From positions 248,001 through 312,000 of the forward strand of contig CAWGMB010000006.1 of NCBI GenBank assembly GCA_963823515.1: a DNA stretch of 64,000 nucleotides, read 5' to 3'. The stretch comes from Miltoncostaea sp963823515 (GTDB taxonomy: Bacteria; Actinomycetota; Thermoleophilia; Miltoncostaeales; Miltoncostaeaceae). This document shows, piece by piece, positions 57,578-64,000 of this stretch. The position numbers were made by a program, and so were the translations under genes. Within the stretch, counting starts at the first letter, position 1. Each line of letters starts with the position of its first letter. Under the pieces are notes generated by a model. It ran no database searches and was not told the DNA's origin. It saw only the letters and a program-made list of their open reading frames with translations.

Positions 57578-58752
57578 GGGGTGGATGATCCCACGGCGGC
57601 GGGGCGCGGGCCCGTGTAGCGGGAGCGGGGCCGGATCAGGCGGCTGTCGGCGCGGGCCTCCAGGGCGTGGGCGATCCACCCCGCCGAGCGGCCGAGCGCG
57701 AAGAGGCAGAACGCGGCGCCGTCGGGCAGGCCGAGCCGCCGCGAGAGCGCGGCGAGGCCGAGGTCGAGGGTCGGCTCCTGACCGAGCTGGTCACGGGCCA
57801 GGGCGACGAGGCCGGCCACGGGATCGGCGGCGGCGGGCAGGCCGTCGCAGATGCGCAGGAGCTCGGCCGCGCGCGGGTCGCCCCGGGGATAGAGCGGGTG
57901 ACCGAAGCCCGGCAGGGCGCCGTCGGCGCCCTGCGCCCGCTCGGCGGCGCGCCGCGGACCGTCGCGCCCTGCGTCGCGCACGAGGTCCTCGACCCTCTCG
58001 GTGAGCCCCCCGTGGCGGCGGCCGCGCAGCGCGCAGAGCGCCGCCAGCACGACCTGCTCGAGCCCGGCGTCGGCCGAGGCGACGCAACGCGCCGTGAACG
58101 AGCTGACGTTGAGCTCGTGGTCGGCGCACAGGACCAGAGCGGCGTCGAGGGCCGCGGCGTGGGGCGTGCCCCAGCCCCGAGCGAGGCGATCCGCGAGCGG
58201 GCCCCGGCCGCCGCCGCCCACCGCGGCGAAGAGACCCGCCATCACGCGGGCGGCGCCGCGCAGCACGACGGCGTCAGGCGAGCCCAGAGTGACCAGCGAA
58301 GCGTCGGAGGCCCCCACCAGGTGGCGCGCCAGGGCGTCGGCCGAGGGGGCGCGCGGGCGCGCGGGCGTCGGCGGCGCGGCGACGGCGCCCTCGAGGGAGC
58401 CCGACCAGAGGAGACCCGCGACGCGCTCGAAGGACTCCTCGCGCGACAGCCCGACGATGTCGCGGCCGCGCAGGTGGCAGTGGCCGTCCTCGATCAGGGT
58501 GAGCGCCGAGTCGAGGACCGGCAGGCCCCAGTGGAGCGAGTCGTGCGCCGCCAGCCCGCGGTCGCGGGCGCGCTCGCGGCGCCGCAGGAACGCGTCGAGC
58601 TCGGCACGGGGATACCGCCGCGCGCGGCTCGGCCCCGGCCCGGGCGCCGAGGCCACCAGGCCGCGGCTGACGTAGGCGTAGAGCGTGGCGCGCGAGACGC
58701 CGAGCAGCGCAGCGGCCTCGGGGGCGGAGAGGGTCGCCGGCTCGGGGCTCAT
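57574..58752 (-). CDS. Citrate synthase-family protein fused to a helix-turn-helix domain
   Basis: The 392-residue product begins with a MerR/excisionase-like helix-turn-helix (LSAPEAAALLGVSRATLYAYVSRGLV, residues ~7-32), followed by a basic wing (RARRYPRAELDAFL). From about residue 90 it is a citrate/2-methylcitrate synthase fold, with the catalytic regions CADHELNVSSFTARCVASADAG and PGFGHPLYPRGDPRA. ATG 58752 is chosen because TATCAT ends 6 nt upstream; the frame continues to 58788 through the operator. The fusion suggests an enzyme that also binds DNA, most simply its own operator at 58755-58773. Confidence 0.87.
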   Translation of the reverse strand: MSPEPATLSAPEAAALLGVSRATLYAYVSRGLVASAPGPGPSRARRYPRAELDAFLRRRERARDRGLAAHDSLHWGLPVLDSALTLIEDGHCHLRGRDIVGLSREESFERVAGLLWSGSLEGAVAAPPTPARPRAPSADALARHLVGASDASLVTLGSPDAVVLRGAARVMAGLFAAVGGGGRGPLADRLARGWGTPHAAALDAALVLCADHELNVSSFTARCVASADAGLEQVVLAALCALRGRRHGGLTERVEDLVRDAGRDGPRRAAERAQGADGALPGFGHPLYPRGDPRAAELLRICDGLPAAADPVAGLVALARDQLGQEPTLDLGLAALSRRLGLPDGAAFCLFALGRSAGWIAHALEARADSRLIRPRSRYTGPRPAAVGSSTP

Positions 58753-58754
58753 AG

Positions 58755-58773
58755 ATTGATGATACGCATCAAT
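58755..58773. promoter_or_regulatory. Palindromic operator between divergent promoters
   Basis: ATTGATG-ATACG-CATCAAT has perfect 7-bp arms. It covers the minus-strand -10 (TATCAT, complement of 58759-58764) and abuts the plus-strand -35 TTGACG (58775-58780). The plus promoter continues with TACCGT (58799-58804). The minus promoter has TTGTCG (complement of 58783-58788). Both spacers are 18 bp. A bound repressor would block both genes. Confidence 0.75.
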
Positions 58774-58810
58774 ATTGACGAGCGACAAAGCCCGGATCTA
58801 CCGTCACGGC

Positions 58811-60109
58811 ATGACCACACAGACGCTCATCACCGATCCCGACGCGCCCGAGCTCTTCGAGGACGCGTTCCCCCGCGAGGGCTTCCCCCGCTACGACTGG
58901 ACCGAGCGGCCGCCGGACCTGCCGGCCGCCGCATGGACCACCGAGACCACCCACCGCGACGGCCAGCAGGGCGGCCTGCCGCTGACCGTCGAGGCGGGCG
59001 TGCGCATCTACGAGCGCATGTGCGCCTTCACCGGCGCGAGCGGCGCAATCCGCCAGGCCGAGTTCTTCGTGTATCGCCCGGCCGACCGCCGGATGCTCGA
59101 GGTCGCGCTCGAGCGGCACGCCGGCGGCGCTCCCGTCGAGCCGACCACCTGGATCCGCGCGAGCCGCCGCGACGCCGAACTGGTCGGCGATCTCGGCGTC
59201 CGAGAGACCGGCATGCTCGCCTCGGCCAGCGATTACCACACGTTCCACAAGTTCCGACCCGGCGGTCGCCGGCAGGCTGCCGGGGTCTACCTCGACGCGG
59301 TCTGCGCGGTGCTCGACGCCGGCCTGCGCCCGCGCCTGCACCTCGAGGACGCCACCCGGGCGCCCGAGGAGTTCATCCTCCCCTTCGCCGAGGCCGTGAT
59401 CGCGGCGGCCGCGCCGTTCGGACCCGCGCTGCGCCCCAAGTTCCGCGTGTGCGACACGATGGGCCTGGGCCTCCCCTACGACCACGTCGCGCCGCCGCGC
59501 TCGATCCCCCGCCAGATCCGCGCGCTGCGCGCCCTCGGGGTCGCCTCCGAGGATCTCGAGTTCCACCCCCACAACGACACCCACCTCGTCGTCGCCAATT
59601 GCCTCGCGGCGATCCACGCCGGCTGCGCGGTCATCAACGGCACGCTCCTGGGAACCGGCGAGCGCACCGGCAACGCCCCGCTCGAGGCGATCGTGATGCA
59701 CGCGATCGGCATGGGGCTGATCGAGGACCCACTCCCGGACTTCCGGGCCCTCAACGACCTCGCCGACCTCTACGCCGGACTCGGGCGCCCCGTCGCCCCG
59801 ACCTATCCACTCTACGGGCGCGACGCGCACCGCACGCGCGCCGGCATCCACGCGGACGGGCTGAACAAGTTCTGGTGGATGTACGCCCCGTTCGACGTGC
59901 CCCGCCTCCTCGGCCGGCCGCTCGAAGTGAGCCTCACCCGCGACTCCGGGCTCGCCGGCCTCGTGTTCCTGATCCGCCAGCACACCGGGCGCGAACTGCC
60001 CAAGGACGACCCCGACCTGGTGCGCGTGCACGGCACGCTGATGGAGCAGTTCGACGCCGGCCGCCAGACCGCCGTGGAGTGGGAGGAGGTCGGGCGGATG
60101 CTGGCGTAG
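58811..60109 (+). CDS. DRE-TIM metallolyase (isopropylmalate/citramalate synthase-like)
   Basis: The 432-residue protein has the DRE-TIM signature TTETTHRDGQQGG (about residues 42-54), the metal pair FHPHNDTHLVVAN and the LeuA-like GTGERTGNAPLEAIV. It lacks the LeuA regulatory domain. Such enzymes condense acyl-CoA with a 2-oxoacid or cleave the reverse; the exact substrate is not readable. ATG 58811 follows TACCGT at 6 nt with TTGACG 18 bp upstream. It is divergent from the HTH-citrate synthase, so both may serve one pathway. Confidence 0.8.
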   Translation: MTTQTLITDPDAPELFEDAFPREGFPRYDWTERPPDLPAAAWTTETTHRDGQQGGLPLTVEAGVRIYERMCAFTGASGAIRQAEFFVYRPADRRMLEVALERHAGGAPVEPTTWIRASRRDAELVGDLGVRETGMLASASDYHTFHKFRPGGRRQAAGVYLDAVCAVLDAGLRPRLHLEDATRAPEEFILPFAEAVIAAAAPFGPALRPKFRVCDTMGLGLPYDHVAPPRSIPRQIRALRALGVASEDLEFHPHNDTHLVVANCLAAIHAGCAVINGTLLGTGERTGNAPLEAIVMHAIGMGLIEDPLPDFRALNDLADLYAGLGRPVAPTYPLYGRDAHRTRAGIHADGLNKFWWMYAPFDVPRLLGRPLEVSLTRDSGLAGLVFLIRQHTGRELPKDDPDLVRVHGTLMEQFDAGRQTAVEWEEVGRMLA

Positions 60110-60143
60110 GCCCCGCCGCCCCGGCATGCGCGGCGGCGGGGCC
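60109..60143 (+). terminator. Terminator overlapping the DRE-TIM stop codon
   Basis: GGCCCCGCCGCC (60109-60120) pairs perfectly with GGCGGCGGGGCC (60132-60143), followed by TCCCTCC. The 5' arm begins on the last base of the TAG stop. Confidence 0.75.
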
Positions 60144-60199
60144 TCCCTCCGTGACACTCGGGCGGGCCTCGACCGCGCCGCGCCGGTAGGCTTGCCGGG

Positions 60200-61231
60200 A
60201 TGATGAAGGTCGTGATCGTCGGCGGGGGCATGGTGGGCATGACGCTCGCCCATCTCCTGCGCCGCAGGGGCTGCGAGCCCACCGTGCTGGAGCGGATGCC
60301 GGCCGGGCATTACGTGCCGCGCGGCTACATGCTCGGCTTCCAGGGCTACGAGCCCCTCGAGGAGGTCGGCGTCTACGACGAGGTGCGCGGGGCCGGACGG
60401 CCGATCGCGCCGCGCCCCGAGCAGCCGCCGGTGGCCGTCGCGGTCCGCTTCGGCGCGCTCATCGAGGCCCTGCAGCGCGACCTGCCGATCGTCAACGAGC
60501 ACACGGTCACCGAGCTCGTCCGTGCCGGCGCGGACGGGCGGATCGTCGGCGTGGTGGCCGAGGGCCCGGACGGGCCGGTCGAGATCGAGTCGGACCTCGT
60601 CGTCGCCTGCGACGGCGTGAGATCGCCGACCCGCGACAAGGCGGGCCTCGAGGCTCAGTTCGACGCGCTGCCGGAGGCCGAGCTCGGCTTCATGAGCACG
60701 AAGGTCGCCGACACGTCGTTCGCGATGGCCTACATGTCGGACGGCGGCCACATCGGGATGCTCTCGTGGCACGAGGGCTCGGGCGGATGGCGCAGCATGG
60801 AGCGCGTCGGCCGCGAGGCCGCCATCGCCCCCGGGCTCGACGTGATCAAGGAGATGTGGGCGCGCCTGCTGCCGGCGTCCGAGTCGGCCCTCGACGGCAT
60901 CGCCTCGCTCGACTCGATCCGCTACTCGGAGCCCGAGCTGCTGCGCTGCCCGCAGTGGTGGACCCCCGGCGCCGTGATCATCGGGGACGCCGCCCACTTC
61001 TTCGGCCCGGAGACGGGCATCAGCTCGGGCATCGGCCTCGGCGACGCCCACGCGCTCGCCCAAGCCGTGATGATGAACCCCGACGACGCCGATGCCGCGT
61101 GCCGCAGCTACGAGACCTGGCGCGCGCCGGCCGTGCGGCCGTACGAGGCCAACGACCCGGGGCGCCAGCGGATCATGGTCGCCGGCCAGGCCCACGGCCG
61201 ACCCGACGAGGTGTGGCCGCCCGGGTCCTAG
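60200..61231 (+). CDS. FAD-dependent monooxygenase (paralog of 7602-8624)
   Basis: The 343-residue flavoprotein begins KVVIVGGGMVGMTLAHLLRRRG, has VVACDGVRSPTRDKAG in the middle and GDAAHFFGPETGISSGIGLGDAHAL near the end. Along its whole length it parallels the enzyme at 7602-8624, including MLGFQGY.. and WWTPG.V.IGDAAHFFGPETG. TAGGCT ends 7 nt before the ATG. The strong upstream terminator makes it a separate unit. Substrate unknown. The 61232-61477 gap after it shows no gene. Confidence 0.85.
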   Translation: MMKVVIVGGGMVGMTLAHLLRRRGCEPTVLERMPAGHYVPRGYMLGFQGYEPLEEVGVYDEVRGAGRPIAPRPEQPPVAVAVRFGALIEALQRDLPIVNEHTVTELVRAGADGRIVGVVAEGPDGPVEIESDLVVACDGVRSPTRDKAGLEAQFDALPEAELGFMSTKVADTSFAMAYMSDGGHIGMLSWHEGSGGWRSMERVGREAAIAPGLDVIKEMWARLLPASESALDGIASLDSIRYSEPELLRCPQWWTPGAVIIGDAAHFFGPETGISSGIGLGDAHALAQAVMMNPDDADAACRSYETWRAPAVRPYEANDPGRQRIMVAGQAHGRPDEVWPPGS

Positions 61232-61477
61232 TGTCCTGAGTCGGGGTTCGTCTGCAGGTCCCGAGCGGATCTCCGGTGAGGCAGCCGCGAGCGCCCGCCG
61301 ATTTCCCACTCGGCAACACCAGGGCCGTGACGGCGCCCGCCGGCCGGGCGCGCTCCCTCCGAATGGCCGGTCGGGCCCCAGGGTCGCACGATGCATCGTC
61401 GTCGCATCCGGCACGGGGCAAGGAGTGCGACGATGGCCGCGCGCACGGGCGCGAGGAACGGGAGCGGCGGCGGGCGC

Positions 61478-62656
61478 TCAGCGGCGGGCGCGCGCCACGG
61501 TCAGCCGCACCGGCGGGACGCTCCAGCGAACGCCCCGGGCCGTGAACCGGCTCGCGCGCACGCTGATGCGCGTCCCGGAGCGCGCCTCCGCGCGCCGCAA
61601 GGGAAGCGTCGCCGAGGGCGCGAGGACCACCGTGCGCCGGCGCGTGGCGCCGCGACGGGTCACCGCGATCCGCACCCCCCGTCCGCGCAGCACCCGCGGC
61701 CCGCGCACGACCAGCCGCCGTCCATGGAGGGCGACCCGAAGGCGGGCGCTGCCCGTCGTGACCCCCCGTTCGCCCCGGGTCCGGGGGACCGTCGGCACCG
61801 CGGGCCCCTGGGTCCGGAACGACCAGGTGCGCTTCAGCCGGACGCCGCCGGCGCCCTCCAGGATCACCGTGGCCGTGTAGCGCGTCCCGTCCGCCAGCGG
61901 CAGGCTGGGGATGACCATCCCGCCGGGCGGGATGTAGCCGGCGATCCGCGGCTCGGTGCCGTCGAGCGTCCGCACCTCGACCGGCCCGGTGGGCCCACGC
62001 AGGCGCGCGCGCACGATCCTCACCGGGCCGCCCTCGGCGAAGGGGCCGTCGGCGAGCACCAGGATGTGGGGTCCGGTGACGGCTGCCGCGGGGGGGACGA
62101 GCAGGTCGCCGGGGACGAAGGGGCTCTCGCGCGCCTCCTCGGACACCGGCACATCCCGCCGCCCGCCGCCGGGCGCCGTGAGGACGACGTCGGCCGTCGA
62201 GGCGGGCCCCTGCCCGCGGAACGTTGACACGCACACGAGGCCGTCGGAGTCGTCGGCGCCCATCGACGTGATGCGGGGGGCGAGGAGCTGCATCAAGTGG
62301 ATCGGGGCCGTCGCGAAGGGGTTGCCGGCGCTCCAGCTGCGGGTGGCGAGGACGCCGGCGTTGCCGGCCTCGTCGCCCTCGGGGGTGAAGCCCGGAAGGC
62401 CCGGGGTCTCGTCGTGGCCGGTCGTGGAGATGCCGTTCAGCCGCCGGTAGGCGTTGTGAAGCGCGCAGCCGCGCGACCAGTCGGCGTTCTCGACGATTCC
62501 CGCGGGGATGCCGTTGCGCGCCCGCTCGGCGTTCACGGCCGCGATCACCTGGGCGGGGGTCGCGTCGGCGAGGGCCGTGGTGGGGAGCGCCCCCACGGCG
62601 GCGGTGATGATCGCCGCCCGCAGCAGGGCGCCGAGCCGTGAGCGGGCGGCCGTCAC
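61478..62656 (-). CDS. Secreted CAP-domain protein with beta-rich C-terminus
   Basis: The 392-residue protein has a signal peptide (LGALLRAAIITAAVGALPTTALA). A CAP-like domain (about 32-150) follows: VIAAVNAERARNGIPAG, GCALHNAYRRLNG and NPFATAPIHLMQLLAPRITSMG, in which the usual His/Glu residues are altered. The C-terminal ~220 residues are Ig-like (GTRYTATVILEGAGGVRLKRTWSFRTQG) with an Arg-rich end. GTG 62656 has TGTAGT ending 6 nt upstream. Extracellular role unknown. Confidence 0.7.
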   Translation of the reverse strand: MTAARSRLGALLRAAIITAAVGALPTTALADATPAQVIAAVNAERARNGIPAGIVENADWSRGCALHNAYRRLNGISTTGHDETPGLPGFTPEGDEAGNAGVLATRSWSAGNPFATAPIHLMQLLAPRITSMGADDSDGLVCVSTFRGQGPASTADVVLTAPGGGRRDVPVSEEARESPFVPGDLLVPPAAAVTGPHILVLADGPFAEGGPVRIVRARLRGPTGPVEVRTLDGTEPRIAGYIPPGGMVIPSLPLADGTRYTATVILEGAGGVRLKRTWSFRTQGPAVPTVPRTRGERGVTTGSARLRVALHGRRLVVRGPRVLRGRGVRIAVTRRGATRRRTVVLAPSATLPLRRAEARSGTRISVRASRFTARGVRWSVPPVRLTVARARR

Positions 62657-62685
62657 GCCCGCACTACATCACATCAGTGGCGCAA

Positions 62686-64000
62686 TTATTCCCATTCGAT
62701 GGTCCCTGGGGGCTTCGAGGTCAGATCCAAGGCCACCCGGTTGACCCCGTCGACCTCGTTGATGATGCGGTTGGAGATGCGCTCGAGGATGTCGTACGGG
62801 ATGCGGGCCCAGTCGGCCGTCATCGCGTCGTCGGAGGTGACGGCCCGGATGATGATCGGGTACGCGTACGTGCGCTCGTCGCCCTGGACGCCGACGCTCT
62901 TGATCGCCGGCAGCACCGCAAAGCTCTGCCAGAGCTCCCGGTAGAGGCCGGCCCGGCGGATCTCCTCCTGCAGGACGAAATCGGCCTGGCGCAGGATGTC
63001 GAGCCGCTCGGCGGTGACCTCGCCGATGATGCGGATCGCGAGGCCGGGGCCCGGGAACGGCTGGCGCCAGACCATGTCCTCGGGGAGCCCCAGCTCCTCG
63101 CCCACCACCCGCACCTCGTCCTTGAAGAGCTGGCGCAGCGGCTCGATCAGCTCGACGGCCATGTCCTCGGGGAGCCCGCCGACGTTGTGGTGGCTCTTGA
63201 TCTTGGCCGCGTCGCGCGAGCCCGACTCGATCACGTCCGAGTAGAGGGTGCCCTGCACAAGGAAGCGGGCGTCCTTCAGCTTCTCGGCCTCGTGCTCGAA
63301 CATGCGGATGAACTCGCGCCCGATGGCCTTGCGCTTCTCCTCGGGCTCGGTGATGCCGGCGAGGGCCGCCTGGAAGTGCTCCTGGGCGCGGACGTGCACG
63401 AGCGGCACGCCGAAGTGCCTGCCGAAAGCCGCCTCGACCTGCTCGCCCTCGTTGTGGCGCATCAGCCCGTGGTCGACGAAGACGCAGGTGAGCCGGTCTC
63501 CGATCGCCCGGTGCACGATCAGCGCGGCGACGGCGCTGTCGACCCCTCCCGAGAGCCCGCAGATGGCCCGAGAATCCCCCACCTGGGCTCGGATGCGCTC
63601 GACCTGCTCCTCGATCAGATGGGTCGCGGTCCACGTGGGCGAGCAGTCGCAGGCCTCGAAGAGGAACCACTTGAGGAGGTCGTTGCCGAAGGGCGTGTGC
63701 ACGACCTCGGGGTGGAACTGCACCCCGTACATCCGCCGCGACGGGTTCTCCATGGCCGCCACGGGCGACGAGCTGGTCTCCGCGGTGACAGTGAAGCCCT
63801 CCGGGGGGCGCGACACGGCGTCGCGATGGCTCATCCAGCACTGCTCGGCGGGCATGCGCGTGGAACATCCCCTCCCGCGAGCGCACGGTGATCGGCGTCT
63901 TGCCGTACTCGCCGGCGCCGGTGCGCGCGACCTCGCCGCCGAGGGCGAGGGTCATGGCCTGCTGGCCGTAGCAGATGCCCAACACCGGGATCCCCAGCTC
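62686..64000 (-). CDS. guaA: GMP synthase (glutamine-hydrolysing), frameshifted and cut by window edge
   Basis: GuaA aminates XMP to GMP. The ATP-pyrophosphatase part is in one frame (62686-63855): ICGLSGGVDSAVAALIVHRA, FPGPGLAIRIIGEVT and the C-terminal PPGTIEWE. The class I glutaminase part runs in another frame from the window edge (LGICYGQQAM with the nucleophile Cys, GEYGKTPITV). In the second frame the glutaminase also has YGVQFHPEV. The junction has one extra base near 63856-63859 (GMFHA, then MPAEQCWMSH). Upstream coding lies outside the window. The gene is normally essential, so an assembly error is likely. Confidence 0.88.

Noticed and set aside
58769..61414. 881-codon minus-strand open frame
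   Set aside because: It is antisense to the DRE-TIM and monooxygenase genes, whose motifs are clear; long antisense frames are expected at this GC content, and its residues are low-complexity Arg/His/Gly.
1..64000. CRISPR array or rRNA genes
   Set aside because: No regularly spaced direct repeats with unique spacers were seen; the repeats found have two copies or are palindromes. No rRNA-like sequence was recognised.

Overview
The window is GC-rich bacterial chromosome with dense, often overlapping genes. An actinobacterium is indicated by several features: the KorAB 2-oxoacid:ferredoxin oxidoreductase, a sufB-D-Rieske-C-S-U-T cluster, an LppX-like lipoprotein, an EF-G2 paralog, a WhiG/FliA-type sigma factor and frequent leaderless genes. 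Paired HipA-like kinase and DUF3037 genes and several secreted Ala/Arg-rich repeat proteins suggest a Thermoleophilia-type lineage (Solirubrobacterales or Gaiellales). That placement is inference; no rRNA gene is present to confirm it.

Layout. 0-13 kb: a cut-off propeller-like membrane protein, a nitrilase, tRNA-Val with a broken tandem copy of its 5' end, purKE, a non-coding element with paired hairpins, korAB, an FAD monooxygenase, the HipA-like/DUF3037 pair, and a zinc-ribbon/luciferase-like/haloacid-dehalogenase group. 13.4-17.4 kb: a patch between tRNA-Cys and tRNA-Gly that holds possible transposase and clear integrase remnants and a GGDEF-EAL protein. 17.4-33.4 kb: housekeeping genes (AlkD-like, Nif3-like, EF-G2, sigma factor, RpiB, Mrp, ferredoxin), a six-gene thioesterase/amidohydrolase operon, two secreted repeat proteins and a SufR-like regulator. 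33.5-39.8 kb: a complete SUF iron-sulfur assembly operon. 39.8-40.3 kb: an unusual intergenic region with four 12-bp palindromes and the second copy of the hairpin element. 40.3-46.5 kb: a cell-wall hydrolase group (M23, NlpC/P60, a glucosaminidase-like protein with a broken NlpC domain, M15) followed by an RNB ribonuclease. 46.6-56.4 kb: cobalamin adenosyltransferase, a CAP protein, and a long reverse-strand operon rplM-rpsI-glmM-glmS-acpS-nnr-alr-cca that joins translation with cell-wall precursor synthesis. 56.6-64 kb: a small zinc-knuckle protein, a citrate synthase fused to a helix-turn-helix domain, a divergent DRE-TIM metallolyase, a second FAD monooxygenase, a second CAP protein, and guaA, which carries a frameshift and runs off the window.

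Regulation. At least sixteen genes have a TANNNT -10 hexamer ending 6-9 nt before the start codon, with no room for a ribosome-binding site, so leaderless transcription seems common. Within operons, start and stop codons overlap repeatedly as NTGA. The most unusual signals are the covarying hairpin element present twice (4.3 and 40.1 kb), the paired palindromes at 39.8-40.0 kb, and the operator shared by the HTH-citrate synthase and its divergent neighbour.
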